The notes under the pieces were generated by a model, which ran no database searches, was not told the origin of the DNA, and saw only the letters and a program-made list of their open reading frames with translations. From Termitomyces sp. T153 (Eukaryota; Basidiomycota; Agaricomycetes; Agaricales; Lyophyllaceae), in the NCBI GenBank assembly GCA_018296165.2, contig JACKQL020000020.1, positions 62,001-126,000 of the forward strand: a DNA stretch of 64,000 nucleotides. Direction: 5' to 3'. Position 1 is the first letter of the stretch. Each line of letters begins with the position of its first letter. Shown here one piece after another: positions 1-11,617 of the stretch. A program made the position numbers and the translations under genes.

Positions 1-235
1 AAACACTTTCACTGATAGTACTTTGCGACATAACCTTGACCAACATTCACGCCACCCAGAAATCTGCGAGGACAGTTCCAATACCCAACTACTTTAGGAA
101 ACGGCATACACCTACGGCAAGAAAAGATACATATTTACATTACCGGAGTAGAGTACAGTATTACTTTACCCCCGCCTCTTAGCCCAGCATTGTGGCTTGC
201 CGGCGGTATAAACAGAGTCCATTCATTCATTCATT

Positions 236-878
236 CTCATAACTGATGGCCCTTGTAACCAATAACCCCTTCAATCCCCTTCAATCCAATAGGTTTTCGG
301 CATCCACCGACTTAGTTCGCAGGGCAATTTGATAACCCTCCAATATCCGATATTCGATGGGTCCCAGGAAGGGTCATAACTGATAATTTGCCCGAAAAGT
401 ATATATTTTCATTCTAATTAATCAGTTTCTCCTAAGTATATGATGGAAGAATCACCATATTATTGACATATGTTGTAATTTTAATGGCAAACTGAGAAAA
501 AAAAAAGATACAACGATGGAATTTCTGGTTTCAGGTCACGTGACTTTCATGATTCATATTTCCCACAGTTCATTTTTGTAAATTTGCAGTGCTAGTAATT
601 GGGATCCTCAGACTTGTTCTCTATGGATTTCCCTCTGCCAGGTATGTAGTTATTTCTGCTGTGCCACTACAGTTAATAGACTTTTCTCTTCAGCCTACTA
701 CTCTTCTTCACTAAAAATGCAAATGGTCATTAGCAGTGATGTATATAATGTCTACTTATACTAAAAGGAAGCATTAGAAGAGACTCTACAACAAACCCTC
801 TTATACTTGATACTCCCTAATAACTGATACTTTTTGGCTTCCATGGAGGGGCCATCAGTTATGAGAGGTTTGACTGTA
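236..878. mobile_element. MITE-like element with short terminal inverted repeats
   Basis: The 17-mer CTCATAACTGATGGCCC at 236-252 is repeated exactly as its reverse complement at 849-865. The right end continues outward as GAGGTTTGACTG followed by TA, which resembles pogo/Tc1-type termini next to a TA target. The left terminus is cut short by a CATT tetranucleotide run (about 220-235). No transposase is visible inside, so this would be a non-autonomous copy. The interior also holds a short piece similar to the F1 LTR (about 605-665). Direct evidence is the inverted repeat; the family assignment is inference. Confidence 0.45.
604..665 (+). repeat. Short fragment resembling the F1 LTR
   Basis: This stretch (CAGACTTGTTCTCT..GGATTTCCCT.TGCCAGGT) closely matches part of the F1 LTRs near 13553-13590 and 19490-19525 in the same orientation. 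Similarity fades after about 60 bp. It is either a fragment of an old LTR or a chance capture, and nothing coding is involved. Confidence 0.5.
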
Positions 879-1276
879 CATACTAGCATCGCTTCTCCAC
901 TTGGGGGAAGCTCATAACTTGGATCAAACTTGGATACTCAGATGTAAGGGCTGATGGTAAATAAATGGTAAATAAACAGTAAATGATAACCAGCCACATG
1001 AGCAAGGGATGTTCCAAGTGATTGGATCACTGCCAGCCAGTGATGCATTGGGCCTGGTAACTATGTATGGTGCAGGACACTTAGTTACCACTACTTTTGT
1101 ACAAATAAAGTGACTTGTCAGAAAACCATCCAATTTCTTATTCCTCTTGAGAAAGCGTGTATTTCAATGAAAGGAACAAATTGTCAAGAGTGATTTCCAA
1201 AATTCTCAAATCTGACAGAGATAGATTTCTTTGTCAAGTCCAATTCTGCCATTCTTTTCATATATAGTAATTCTAG

Positions 1277-1740
1277 CTACTCCAACATGTTGGAAACCCT
1301 TCTATGAGAGCTGTAATGTATTGAACTCAACTTTACAGCTTGAACTTGAGCTTCCTTTGCTCCAACACCTTGCCTATATGCATCCATCCATTGTTTCATT
1401 CTATGTTCCCATTTGTGAATTGTTGAAATAGGCACCAATGCTTTTGGCAAGTTTCCCTGTAAAGTGGTGAATGTGTAATCACAATAGACACAAAGATATT
1501 TCATGACTGCACCCCAAAAGAACCTGATGAAGTTGAGTTCATAGTGAAATTTAGGGAGGAAGATGTAGTCATGACCTGCAGCCCTCAATGACTTCTTCAA
1601 CAAACTCCAAAAGATATGGCCAACATTGAAGAATGCATTTGGCACAGCAATCAGTAATACCACTTGGACATTTGAGTGGCTTTCCATCACCACTCTTGCA
1701 TGATTCACATTTCATCATCAGACCAGAATGACACTGGTGG
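1277..1740 (-). pseudogene. DDE transposase C-terminal relic (IS630/Tc1-mariner-like)
   Basis: On the minus strand a continuous frame of about 140 codons reads through a signature seen in large basidiomycete DDE transposases: a Cys cluster, then LPKFHYELNFIRFFWGA (the catalytic Glu region, normally FHCELNFIEFFWGA), CDYTF, and a terminal KWEHRM..WMDAY and SSHRR motif. Upstream (about 1690-1740) a second Cys-rich piece fits the segment that precedes this domain. The expected catalytic Glu in FIEFFWG is replaced by Arg (FIRFFWG), the N-terminal two thirds are not found, and the copy is therefore dead. The family is assigned from the motif pattern, without alignment. Confidence 0.65.
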
Positions 1741-2174
1741 AACTTGTAGAACCATGACTGACACCATTACAGGTAAGTTGTCATCATAATCTTCAATTGA
1801 AAGATCTCATGAGTATCCATGACAGATCTGATCTTTGTCATTGTTCATCTGTACTGCACCATGCTCCAAGCTGTCATGTTCAGCCTCTGGACCTGGGCTT
1901 GGGTCAGAACTTGTACATCCATTGATTGCTTGACATGGAAAAGCTTGGAATTTTACTGCCTGTTCACTAACAGATTCTTGTGACTATCATCTATTCAGTA
2001 CATTGGATTGATGGCTTACCTTTTGCATGTCACCTTGTCCTTCTTGTCTTTTTCACAACGTTGCTGAGCAATCTCATGCTTCTGGCATTCTGATAATCCA
2101 TTGTATCTAAGCCCTTGGTTTATAAAATTTTCTCCATTCTCATAGCATGAGGGTTCTAATAACTCCTTTCATGC

Positions 2175-2640
2175 CTAGGATGGTATCAGCCACCATACAA
2201 GCCTCTTTTGATTTCTTTTCATAATGCACAGCAAAAATATTTCTATGTGCAAGGTAATGCCCACATAAGTTTGCTCAGTGGTGAATTTGACTTCATTTTC
2301 TCCAAACCACATTCTGGGAATAACAGCAGGTAATTGGCTATGTATCATGAAGAATGATTGGATAGCACTAGGAATCATGAGATTTAGAGTGTACCAGTAC
2401 CATAGGGCTGTCATTTTCCTTTCTAACCCTTTGCTGTTGTTGAAATCATGATAATATCACCAGCCTGCTCAAGTTTTGCAATAATAGTATCAGCAAGCAG
2501 CAAGTCATCTGGTCTAGTAAGAAGTCTGCCATGTACAGGTTCCAGAGTGTTGGTGATGATGTACAGAATCCCTAGCCTGGCTAGAAATGCCTCTGAGAGT
2601 TCATTGTGATTCTGAATAACATACTACATCCTTCTATATA
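2175..2640 (-). pseudogene. LINE reverse transcriptase relic, palm/thumb part
   Basis: Minus-strand frames carry a degenerate version of the non-LTR RT block that follows the catalytic (F/L)ADD box: IIMISTTAKG, then ALWYWYTLNLM, FFMIHSQLP, and VKFTTEQTYVGI. This matches the pattern DD..L.S.S..GLQ..L..L..WC..N.L..N..KT, ..FG.LP, Y.YVGI. The Asp-Asp pair itself has become Gly-Asp (QAGDI). Stops and frame changes interrupt the frame. It lies in the same orientation as the RT fragment at 3590-3940, so both may be pieces of one LINE copy. RT identity is from motif recognition only. Confidence 0.55.
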
Positions 2641-2660
2641 GCATCCTCAGTTAGTCAAAT

Positions 2661-3585
2661 ATTTTGCCATTGATACAAATTGAGAAAGTGTGACTTTGCT
2701 TGATTAATAAATGTAGCCAAACTTTATTAATTCACTAAGTTTGAAGGCCTTGTACCACTTTAATTACACTTTGTAAAAGTAAACATGATTTTTAAAATTG
2801 ATTTAATATGGTTCAAACTTTAAATTCAAACAAGGGGGTTCAATTCAATCAATGATAGCAAAACCTGAAGTCAAAAACATGTTGAAGGCCTAGGTACAGT
2901 AGTCCACTCCCTGTGGACTCCAAGCCACACACCAAGATTTTCTCACTCCTGCCACTCAAAATCCTCCTCCTTTTATACCCTCCCTTCTGCACATGAACCA
3001 TGCTGACTCAAGCATGTTTTTGTTGTGAGCTGGGTACTTGTGGGGCTGGCCCAGCCAAGTTTTGTTCATCCCATATAGTAGTAAGTATTGACCCATTTTT
3101 CTGATTTTACCATTTTCTCCTGTCCTCCCATCCTTTCTGTTGACTTTTCAAAAGGTTTTTCAAAGCTGGTGCTATTGTTTGATAGGTGTTTTGGAGGTGT
3201 GGAAGGGTTGTAGTATAGTGGGAAGGGTTGTTGATGCTATTGAGGTATTGGTTAAGTGCTTGTCTTGGCATCGGTCATTGCATAACTGAGCCAAACTAGC
3301 ACTACCACCTGTTAGGTGAGTTCAGCTGTTTGTGAGATTGATTCTCTCAATCAATGATGTGTCTTTTCCTTATTATTTCTTTTATTGTGCTGCTGTTTCC
3401 AGGCATAGTTTTCTGTGAGTTCTAGGACCATTGGTCTCTTTTAAGCAAGTCCCCCCTGCCTACAGTGTTCTCTATTTGGGTATATTGAGGGGGACTTTGT
3501 CTACTTCTTTTACTGTCTCTCTTTGGTGAGAGATAGTGTAACACCATTTTCACTCATCCTTCTCAACCTAGTTTGGATTAGAAGA
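2661..3585. other. Unassigned AT-rich stretch between two LINE pieces
   Basis: About 0.9 kb without a recognisable frame on either strand. If the flanking minus-strand RT fragments belong to one LINE copy, part of this is decayed middle RT sequence plus inserted DNA. I see no terminal repeats that would define an insertion. Confidence 0.4.
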
Positions 3586-3589
3586 ATCC

Positions 3590-3940
3590 CTTTCAGAACT
3601 TCAATTCTAGTGTAGCATGGTCTGTAGAGGGGAATGCATTACTTCTATCTGCAAAGACCACATATAGTGGTAACTCAAGAGCATGTGCTCAGTCAATTGC
3701 ATGTCTTACTATGAACACATTGTCATTTGTTCTATACTCCTTACAGAAACCATTTTGTGATGGTGGAATAAGGTTGTGTGTGGTACACCAGGATGTAGTC
3801 CATTTGTGGACAATGAAAGTGGAGAGATTGTCCATGCAGCTTTCTAGGCCTACTGCCCAGTAACTTTCAGGGTCTATCTTGTCCTTCCCTTTTTGATCAC
3901 AGCAACCAATGCAGCAGTCATTGTAAGCTTTGGACCTCAC
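3590..3940 (-). pseudogene. LINE reverse transcriptase relic, fingers part
   Basis: The minus strand encodes KDKIDPESYWAVGLESC, then LIPPSQNGFCKEYRTNDNVF, and after a stop VVFADRSNAFPSTDHATL. These are the conserved fingers and early palm motifs of non-LTR reverse transcriptases in basidiomycetes (pattern D...YR.I.L.S...K; ..QNGFR...RT..N.FILR; ..F.D...AFPS..H..L). The first catalytic Asp is visible in VFAD. A stop separates the two blocks and the upstream endonuclease domain is absent, so this is a dead 5'-truncated fragment. It is in the same orientation as the RT piece at 2175-2640. Confidence 0.7.
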
Positions 3941-4028
3941 AATATCAATAGCTAATTAGCCAGGACAAACATCCCTTCTTTGGGGTTTCCAAATAATGTA
4001 GCAAAGTGTATGGTAATAACTGGGGATT

Positions 4029-4468
4029 TGTAAGGGCAACCTTTGGAGGCTGTGGCTCAACCACACAACTGGCAGAGGGAGATCCAAAGTCTATTCAGTA
4101 CTGTACAGTATCTACTGATATAACTACTCACTTGGCAGAGGAAGATCCAAAGAGAACAAGTCTGAGGATTCCCTGGGCCAGGTGTGATGCTTCAGAGGCT
4201 TCAGAAGTGTGAGAGACAACTATACAGTATGACAGAATGAAAAGACAAAAGTGATGTGTTAGCAATTGGTCAGCACTGACATAAGCTGGTGGCAGTGCTA
4301 AAGAGGCCACACTTGTCTGGATAGTGCATGGAGAACTGGTGAAGCAAGAGGGCTAAAACTAGGACTGATAGATAGGATAAAGGAAGAAGAACAAAGGAAA
4401 ATTACAAGAGGGGAATCCAATGAGAACTGGAGGAGGAAAAGGGGGAACAAGTGGGTTGTCCCCTGACA
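4029..4468 (-). repeat. F1-outer 3' LTR
   Basis: A 440-bp block that, as its reverse complement, begins TGTCAGGGG and ends GCCCTTACA, aligning end to end with the F1-B 3' LTR (19183-19623, 441 bp) and the F1-outer 5' LTR (49055-49469). It starts with TG and ends with CA. Internal element sequence begins immediately above 4468. Confidence 0.9.
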
Positions 4469-5348
4469 TCACCTCCTTCTAGTGTGCAGTGTCTTGACAT
4501 ACTGGGTAGAAAAAATTGTGGATTGCCTGGTCAGCTGCTGAGCTGGGGTAAATGCCTTGGATGGCCTTTGGAATATTTGGATGCCTGTGGTAGAAGTCCT
4601 GGACCAGGGCTGGCACATGTACATTGGCCTGTAGTTTCTAAGAGATGTCCTCAATGCTATAACCCTTCCATTTCACCTTGAACTGCAACTTCCCCTGGAC
4701 TATCCTGCTATCCAAAATCTCCTCTATGACATACTCCTCCTCATCATTGACCAGGACTGGTGGTGGGGGTAGCTTAGGGTGGTGGCCAGGGATTGGATTC
4801 TCTGGAGCTGGAATCAGCTTGACAACATTGAATACTGGATGCAATTGGCATAGGCCTGCCAGGAGCTTAAGTTGGTATGCTAAAGGCCCTACCTTCTTCT
4901 CCACTATGAAGGGGTCAAGATGACAATATGACAGCTTCTGTGATGGCCTTGTTGTCTTAATGTCCAAGCTATCCAAGTACATATAGTCTCCTGGCTTGTA
5001 AACTGGAGCTGGCATCTGATGGCAATCATGATACCATGCCATGTCCTCCTTAGCCTTCACCAATGCAGCTTTTGCCTCCTCCTGTGCCCTTCTGTCCACA
5101 AACTTGTTAATAGAGTCATTCTCAGAGGGGCATGCCTGAGGTTCAAATCCCATGCAGGAGTGCCTGCCAGTGTCCAGGAAGAATGCAGTCATCTGTGTGG
5201 AAGAGTGAACATGGTTGTTGTACTGGAACTCTGCATCTGGCAGAAGCTCATTTCAGTCATCCTGCCTCTTGTTACAAAACAGGTGGAGATACTGTTCCAG
5301 TTCCTGATTAACATGTGTTTTGTCTGCCCATCTGACTGAGGGTGATAG
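4469..5348 (-). pseudogene. F1-outer pol 3' end: integrase C-terminus and chromodomain
   Basis: The minus-strand frame (open mainly 5192-4638) encodes the end of a Ty3/gypsy integrase: the FFLDTGRHSCMGFEPQ motif, a Lys/Ala-rich helix, the GPF/Y-like VYKPGDYMYLD and SYCHLDPFIVEKKVGPLAYQL blocks, then a chromodomain (EEEYVIEEILDSRIVQGKL..VKWKGYS). Chromodomains in this position are known to direct chromovirus insertion to marked chromatin. It matches F1-B 18300-19182 in order. The block stops abruptly at 5348, at the codons for AYHPQ in the integrase core, where F1-B has inserted; the gene resumes at 19624. Confidence 0.85.
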
Positions 5349-5496
5349 TGTCAGGGGATGTCTCACCTGTTTCCCCTTCTCCTCCTCCAGTTCTTGTCAG
5401 ATTTGCTTTGTTATAGTTTTCCTTTATTCTCCTTCCTTTTCCCTATCTATTGGTTCTAGTTTCAGCCCTCAGGCTGCACTGGTTCTCTGTCAATAA
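5349..5496 (+). repeat. F1-B 5' LTR, first part
   Basis: These 148 bp match 19183-19330 of the F1-B 3' LTR, from TGTCAGGG to TGTCAATAA. At 5496 the match ends at an A, and the Helitron begins with TC. The rest of this LTR resumes at 13414. The combined length is 424 bp against 441 bp for the 3' LTR. Confidence 0.9.
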
Positions 5497-5575
5497 TCTA
5501 TAATATATGGGACGACTCCTGGGAAAGTGGCTGTGCACCCATTATATGCGACGACTTTGGACTGTGCTGACTAAA

Positions 5576-5595
5576 ATTTGTCAGCGCTGACAAAT
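5576..5595. other. 20-bp perfect palindrome near the Helitron 5' end
   Basis: ATTTGTCAGCGCTGACAAAT is a perfect 20-bp palindrome 80 bp inside the Helitron 5' terminus. Half of it (GCTGACAAATTT) is repeated directly at 5596-5607. Its position between the terminus and the gene suggests a Rep- or regulator-binding site, but that is inference. Confidence 0.6.
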
Positions 5596-8500
5596 GCTGA
5601 CAAATTTCAACCCTTTTATGGTAATAGAATCAGACTTGGCTGTTTTGCCACTCTTCAGATACATTTTTTACAAAAAAAAATACAGTAGACAACTTTAATG
5701 AATAAATACTATCTTTTGACTATGTGTAAAAGGTGCCAATTAGTCTGCAGGGATGAAAAAGGCCAAACACGATTTAGTGGACACTGTTTTTCATGCCTCG
5801 CACATTTTTTGACACAACATGACCAAATAATGGGCATTTCTGAAGTTGTGGAAAGAAGGCCACACGACAAAGTATGTTTCGTCACATCTATTGATTGATT
5901 GATGTTGACTAACAAGCTTATTAGTAACTCCTTAACCACATTGAGCTATTGATACATCAAATATCTCATCATGCAAGTCAATTTTAATGGTTTTTGACTG
6001 TTAAATTGCTTAACAATGGATATTTGAGGCAACCACCTACTACTCCTGAAAGCCAAAAGCAACAAGCTAGGAATCAAAGGAGACTTGAACAGTTACAAAT
6101 GACAGATCCTGACAATCATCGAGCAAATAGAAACAATAGATCTTTGGAACAGATCAATACTGTGGTTGTCCCACCACTTCAATTGGGGCCTGGGGGTATC
6201 AATCAATCTATGGGAACTGGGGGTTTGAGACCTATAGCCACTGCTTCTGGCTCTTTGGGAAGACCTATTAGGCAGGCAGCTGCTGCTGCTGATCCATTTT
6301 TTATGGTCATTCCAGAAACTGTTTTGCCTGAAGGGTGGGATGCTCCTTTGCAGAATCCCATACCTAGAGTGGTGCCACCTCTACCTCCTCCTGTACAGAG
6401 AAGAGGCAATAGACTCAATCAGTCTACTGTTGCTCAAGCTGCTATGGTAATTTCAGAAACAGTTTTGCCAGAAGGTTGGGATGCTCCTTTACAGAATCCC
6501 TTACCTAGAATGGTGCCACTGTTGCCTGCTCCTGTACATAGAAGGGTCAGAAATCCTCTTTTACCAGAGCTTATAATGGTACCAGCTCCACTTGCTCCTC
6601 AAGCACTGTTGGAAGAGCAACAAAGGCTGAGACAGAGGCAACAAGAGCAGGCACTGGCAATCTTGCAAGAGCAACAAAGGCTAAGGCATATTGTTATGGG
6701 TACAGAGCAGGAGAGGCAACAACAAGGGGCACTAGCAGTGTTGCAAGAGCAACAAAGACTGAGACAAGATTAGGAAAGGCAACAGGCATTGGCTATTTTG
6801 AGCCAGGAAAGACAGGAGAGAGCAAGACAGGAAGAAGAGCTATTCAGAGCAGAGGTCAGTTCAAGACTACTTCAAAATGCTACTTTAATTAACAAAGTTC
6901 AATAGCATATTGATCTGAATCCTGAACATAGGCCTTTGAATGCAGCTATGGCTCAAAGAATCTTTCAAGGCTGGGAACAGCAACATGAAGCTGATCTGGA
7001 AGAGGATTTCAATGATTTAGGTCCTCAGAATGATATATCTTCTGAGGATGACTTGGAATATGTTGATCCTGCTCAACATCAACTAGCAGAGCAATTGGAT
7101 CCTCCCCTTGATGATCCATTGGGTCCTCAGGATGACATGTCTTCTGATGATGGCTTGGAATATGTTGATCCTGCTCAACAGAGACCTGCAGAAGACTTGG
7201 ACCCTGCCCTACCCAACCATCCAGCAGGACTACAGAATCCTGCTGAACAGCCTTCCCTTGAGCTTTCTATTCCACCACAGCTTGGTCCTATTCAGCCTGT
7301 TCCAAGAGGAAGGCAACCTTACTTGATTGAATACCCTCCACACTATCTTGGTCCTATGACTGTCATATGTTCACACTGCCAAGCTTTACATTTTGATGCT
7401 GAAAAGCTCACCAAGTCTACTAGAAACAGCCCTAAGTTTGGCATGTGCTGCTTACAAGGCCAAGTAAACTTGCCCAGGCTTCAAGATGCTCCAGCAGATT
7501 TACTGAACCTGCTCCATGGGCATCATCCTCTCTCTGACACCTTTAAAACATCTATCCGTCAATACAATGCAGCCTTTGCATTCACATCTTTGGGAGTCAA
7601 AATTGACCATGCTATTACCAATGCACCTGGACCATACAGCTTTAGGATCAATGAAGAACTACATCATTTGACAGGTGCCTTGCTTCCTATTAAAGGCAAT
7701 CTGCCTGTATATGCACAGCTCTACTTTTACAATCACAATCAGCAATTGGCTTTTCATCAACAGAACAATCCCAGGCTTGATCCTCAGATAATGGCCTCTT
7801 TGCAGAATATGCTTGCTAGAGTCAATCCCTTCATTGGCTTATACAAGCAGGCCAGGCAGATCATGGGAGAAGTTCCAGAAGGCCAACCACAAAGGCTTTC
7901 TATCAAACTTACAGCTGATTTTGGAGATCCTCAACGCTATAATGACCCTAATGAACAGGAGGGAGTTGCAGCTGTAATTCCAGGAGATGGCTCAGGAGAG
8001 CGATCAAATAATTGTGATATAGTCTTGCACTTGCATGGAGGTCAATTGAAGCAGATCAGTCACTTGCACCCATATTACACTCCATTGCATTATACTATCA
8101 TCTTTCCCACTGGACAGCCTGAATTTCACACCAACATTCGCTCTCATTTTGGACCACAGAATCAACAAAGATCAGCGAAGGTCACCCAAACAGCATATTA
8201 TGCATACAGGCTGCAGCAAAGGACTTTGGAATTCAATGCACCATTACTCTGGAGTGGGAGGCTATTTCAACAATATGTTGTAGATGCATGGGCTTCCACT
8301 GAACAAAACAAGTTGAATTGGATTCGACACAACCAGAAAAAGATCAGGGCTGAAGTCTATCAGGGAGTAGTGGATGCTGCTGCTGGAGATGAACAAGTCA
8401 CCCCACAAAGCCGTTGTGTTATCCTCCCATCCTCCCATACTGGAAGTGATTGACAGATGCAGCAATTATTCCAGGACTCTATGGCTATCTGCAGGAATTT

Positions 8501-8858
8501 TGGAAAACCTGACCTCTTCTTGACTATGACTGCCAATCCAAAGTGGTCAGAAATTGAAGAAGCTCTCTTGAAGGAACCTGCAGTCAATGGGAAAAGGCAA
8601 ACAGCTGCTGATCGACCTGATATTGTAGCCAGAGTATTTGAACTCAAGAAAAATGCTGTAGTAAAGGAGATCAAGGAAGGTCTCTTTAGCAGCTGTGTGG
8701 CTTATGTTCATACCATTGAATTCCAAAAGAGAGGACTTCTACATATGCACATCTTGATCTTTTTCCATTGCCATCACAGGATCAAGGATGCACCTGATGT
8801 GGATTCCATTGTCTCTGCTCAGATTCCAGATCCAGTCACTCAGCCTCAATTGTATCAG

Positions 8859-8908
8859 GTATTGGCTTTGTTTGAATCCTGAATTCAGTTACTTATCTTT
8901 GTGGTCAG
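8859..8908 (+). other. Intron in the Helitron RepHel gene
   Basis: GTATTG...GGTCAG, 50 bp, phase 0. Removing it joins QPQLYQ to VVTANMVHGPCG, restoring the conserved MVHGPCG block of Helitron Rep in frame; unspliced, the frame meets a TGA. The splice assignment is inferred from frame restoration and motif continuity. Confidence 0.75.
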
Positions 8909-10088
8909 GTTGTTACTGCCAACATGGTCCATGGTCCATGTGGAGCTGCCAAACCCAATGCTAAGTGCATGGTAGATGGCAAATGTTCCAAGAAATACCC
9001 AAAGGAATTCCAAGAGGCTACTCAGTATGGAGATAATGGCTATCCTCAATATGCCAGGCCTGACAATGGCCGCTTCTTTGAAAAGAATGGTCATTGTTAT
9101 GATAATTGAGATGTTGTTCCATACAACGCTTATCTCTCAGCCAAGTACAAATGTCACATCAATGTGGAGGTCTGTGCTTCAGTGGAAGCCATCAAGTACA
9201 TTCACAAGTACATCTACAAAGGCCATGATAGGACAACTTTGGAGATCGCTGGAGAGCAGATGGACCAGAGGGATGAAATCAAGGAACACTTGGATGCCAG
9301 ATACATCTCTGCACCTGAGGCTTGCTGGCACATCTTTGAATTCAACATCCATGGAGAACATCCCCCTGTATATCAATTACCTGTGCATTTGGAGGGCCAA
9401 CATGAAATCTAATTTCAGAATAATGAACCTTTGGAGATGGTAGCTGCTAGGCCTAATGCAAACAAGACTGCACTCACTGCTTGGTTTGAAGCCAATGCCA
9501 GATTCCCTAATAACAACACCACTTATCAGAGCTTTCCAACCAAGTTTGTCTATGAAGCTTCCAAAAGGACCTGGAAGGAGAGGTAGAGAGGAACAGCTAT
9601 TGGGAGGATGTACTTTGCTTCACCTCAACAGGGAGAAAGGTTCTACCTTAGGATGCTCCTGACAGTTGTGACCAATGCAACATCATGGGCTGATCTCAGG
9701 ACAGTCAATGGCCACACTTATCCTACTTACAAGGAGGCATGCAAGGCCCTTGGTCTTCTAGAAGATGATGCAGAATGGAGACAGTGTCTTGCTGAAGCTG
9801 CTCCAATCCAATCAGGATCAGCTCTCAGACAGCTCTTTTGCACTATCCTATTCCACTGTGCTCCTACCACTCCAGAGGCTCTATGGGATGAATTCAAGCA
9901 CTCCATTTGTGATGATCTTCAACACAGATTGGAGAATATCAGGCAGTACAGGGACAGAGTCTTTACTGATGAAGATGTCTATGACTATGGCCTTTATCTA
10001 ATCAATGACAATCTGAAGAATTTTGGCAAGACTCTTCAAGACTTTCCAAACATGCCAGAACCCCAACAAGTTTGGAATGTGATTCCAG

Positions 10089-10142
10089 GCAAGTTGGACA
10101 TTGTATAAAGAGTTGACATTGATACTGATTAAATGATTTCAG
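10089..10142 (+). other. Probable GC-AG intron in the Helitron RepHel gene
   Basis: GCAAGT...TTTCAG, 54 bp. Splicing joins WNVIP to GNRLLQEE through a split Gly codon and skips two stops. The donor is GC rather than GT. It may be a true GC-AG intron or a GT donor mutated by T-to-C. Confidence 0.6.
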
Positions 10143-11617
10143 GAAATAGGCTTTTGCAAGAAGAAACAGATTATAATGTTGAAGAGTTGAAGAGAAGGGT
10201 GGATGAAAACAAGGCCAGGTTTAATGGTGAACAACTGGGGGCCTTCAATGAAGTTATGGACTCTGTGGACAACAACTTGGGCAAGATGATATTCATTCAC
10301 AGTGCAGGTGGATGTGGCAAAACATTTGTGTGCAACACTTTGGCTTCTGCTGTTTGGTCCAATGGAGATGTGGCATTATGTGTAGCATCATCTGGGATTG
10401 CTGCCTTATTGCTGGAGGGTGGTAGAACTGCACATTCAAGGTTCAAAATCCCCATTCCTGCTCTGGATACATCCATTGCCAATATCAAAAGAGGAACTCA
10501 GTTGTCTCAACTCTTACTCCAGACCAAAGTTGTCATCTGGGATGAAGTCCCAATGCAACACAAAAATGCCATTGACTCTGTGGATTGAGGGTTTAGAGAC
10601 ATCCTAAAGAAGGATGTTCCTTTTGGTGGAGTGACTGTGGTGTTTGGAGGAGATTTTAGGCAAACTCTCCCAGTTATCCAACGAGGACTCAGGCAGCAGA
10701 TGATTGCTGCTTCACTCAAAAGGGGAAGACTTTGGGATCAGATTCAAGTCCACTACTTGGTTTGAAACATGAGATTGGATCAGACTCCTGATAACATTGC
10801 TCATGCAGTTTGGTTATTGGATGTTGGTGCTGGAAAAAACCTTGGGCCTGGAGAAACAGTACAACTTCCAGAAACCATGATCTGTGATGACAATTCTGTC
10901 ACTGGATTGATCTCTTCCACTTATTCTCATATTGATCACCATCAAGATGATCAGTTTTATCTGGACTGTACCATCCTTTCTGGCAAGAACTCTGATGTAG
11001 AGAATATCAACTCTGAAGTTCTGCAGAGATGTCCAGGAGAAGAGAAAATCTTGCAGAGTGCAGACTCTGTTATATCTGATGATGGGAATCCTAATGGCCT
11101 TGAATTGTATCCAATGGAATACCTCAACTCTCTCAGAGCCAGCAGTTTGCCTTTGGCTAAATTGGCTTTGAAAATTGGTGTTCCTGTCATGCTGCTCAGG
11201 AATCTGGATACAACCAAAGGACTTTGCAATGGGACAAGAATGATTGTCACTCACATCAGCACCAGAGTTCTCAGATGTAGGATCATCAGTGGGGATGCCA
11301 AGTTTGCAGGATCAATTGTTTTGATTCCAAGAATCAACATGGATGTGTCTGAAGAAGATTTGCCAATTCCATTGCGCAGGAGACAATTCCCAGTTTGATT
11401 GGCCTTTGCCATGACTATCAACAAGTCTCAGGGTCAATCAGTCAAGCATGTTGGATTGGACCTTCAATCAGGAGTTTTTTCACATGGCCAACTTTATGTT
11501 GCACTCCCTCGGTGCACATCAGGAGATCGTATCAAAGTCATCTTGGACCTAGAAAACACATCAAGAAAGACTGCAAATATTGTCTATCAGGAAATCTTGA
11601 ATGGTTTACAAATGTAA

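Larger units (their letters stand above)
5988..11617 (+). pseudogene. Helitron Rep/helicase (RepHel), broken by nonsense codons
   Basis: One long frame spread over three exons. The N-terminus (about 5988-6900) is Gln-rich with EQQRLRQ repeats and two copies of a VLPEGWDAPLQNP motif. 6936-8453 holds the Helitron-like N-terminal domain (CSHCQALHF.AEK, HLHPYYTPLHY). 8457-9412 holds the Rep domain with the HUH site in GLLHMHILIF, the CMVDGKCSKKYPK motif, and the paired tyrosines in YIHKYIYKG. 10145-11617 holds a Pif1-like SF1 helicase: Walker [34 protein letters not shown], and YVALPRC. Introns fit at 8859-8908 (GT-AG) and 10089-10142 (GC-AG). Nine in-frame stops interrupt it (6771, 6903, 8451, 9107, 9410, 9584, 10586, 10763, 11396), each one C-to-T change from an Arg or Gln codon. 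About 1840 codons in all. The true start is unclear: the frame opens at 5988 and its first ATG is 6099. Confidence 0.88.

Noticed and set aside
10814..11254. Long minus-strand frame opposite the Helitron helicase
   Set aside because: Shadow of the helicase frame, which has clear SF1 motifs on the plus strand.
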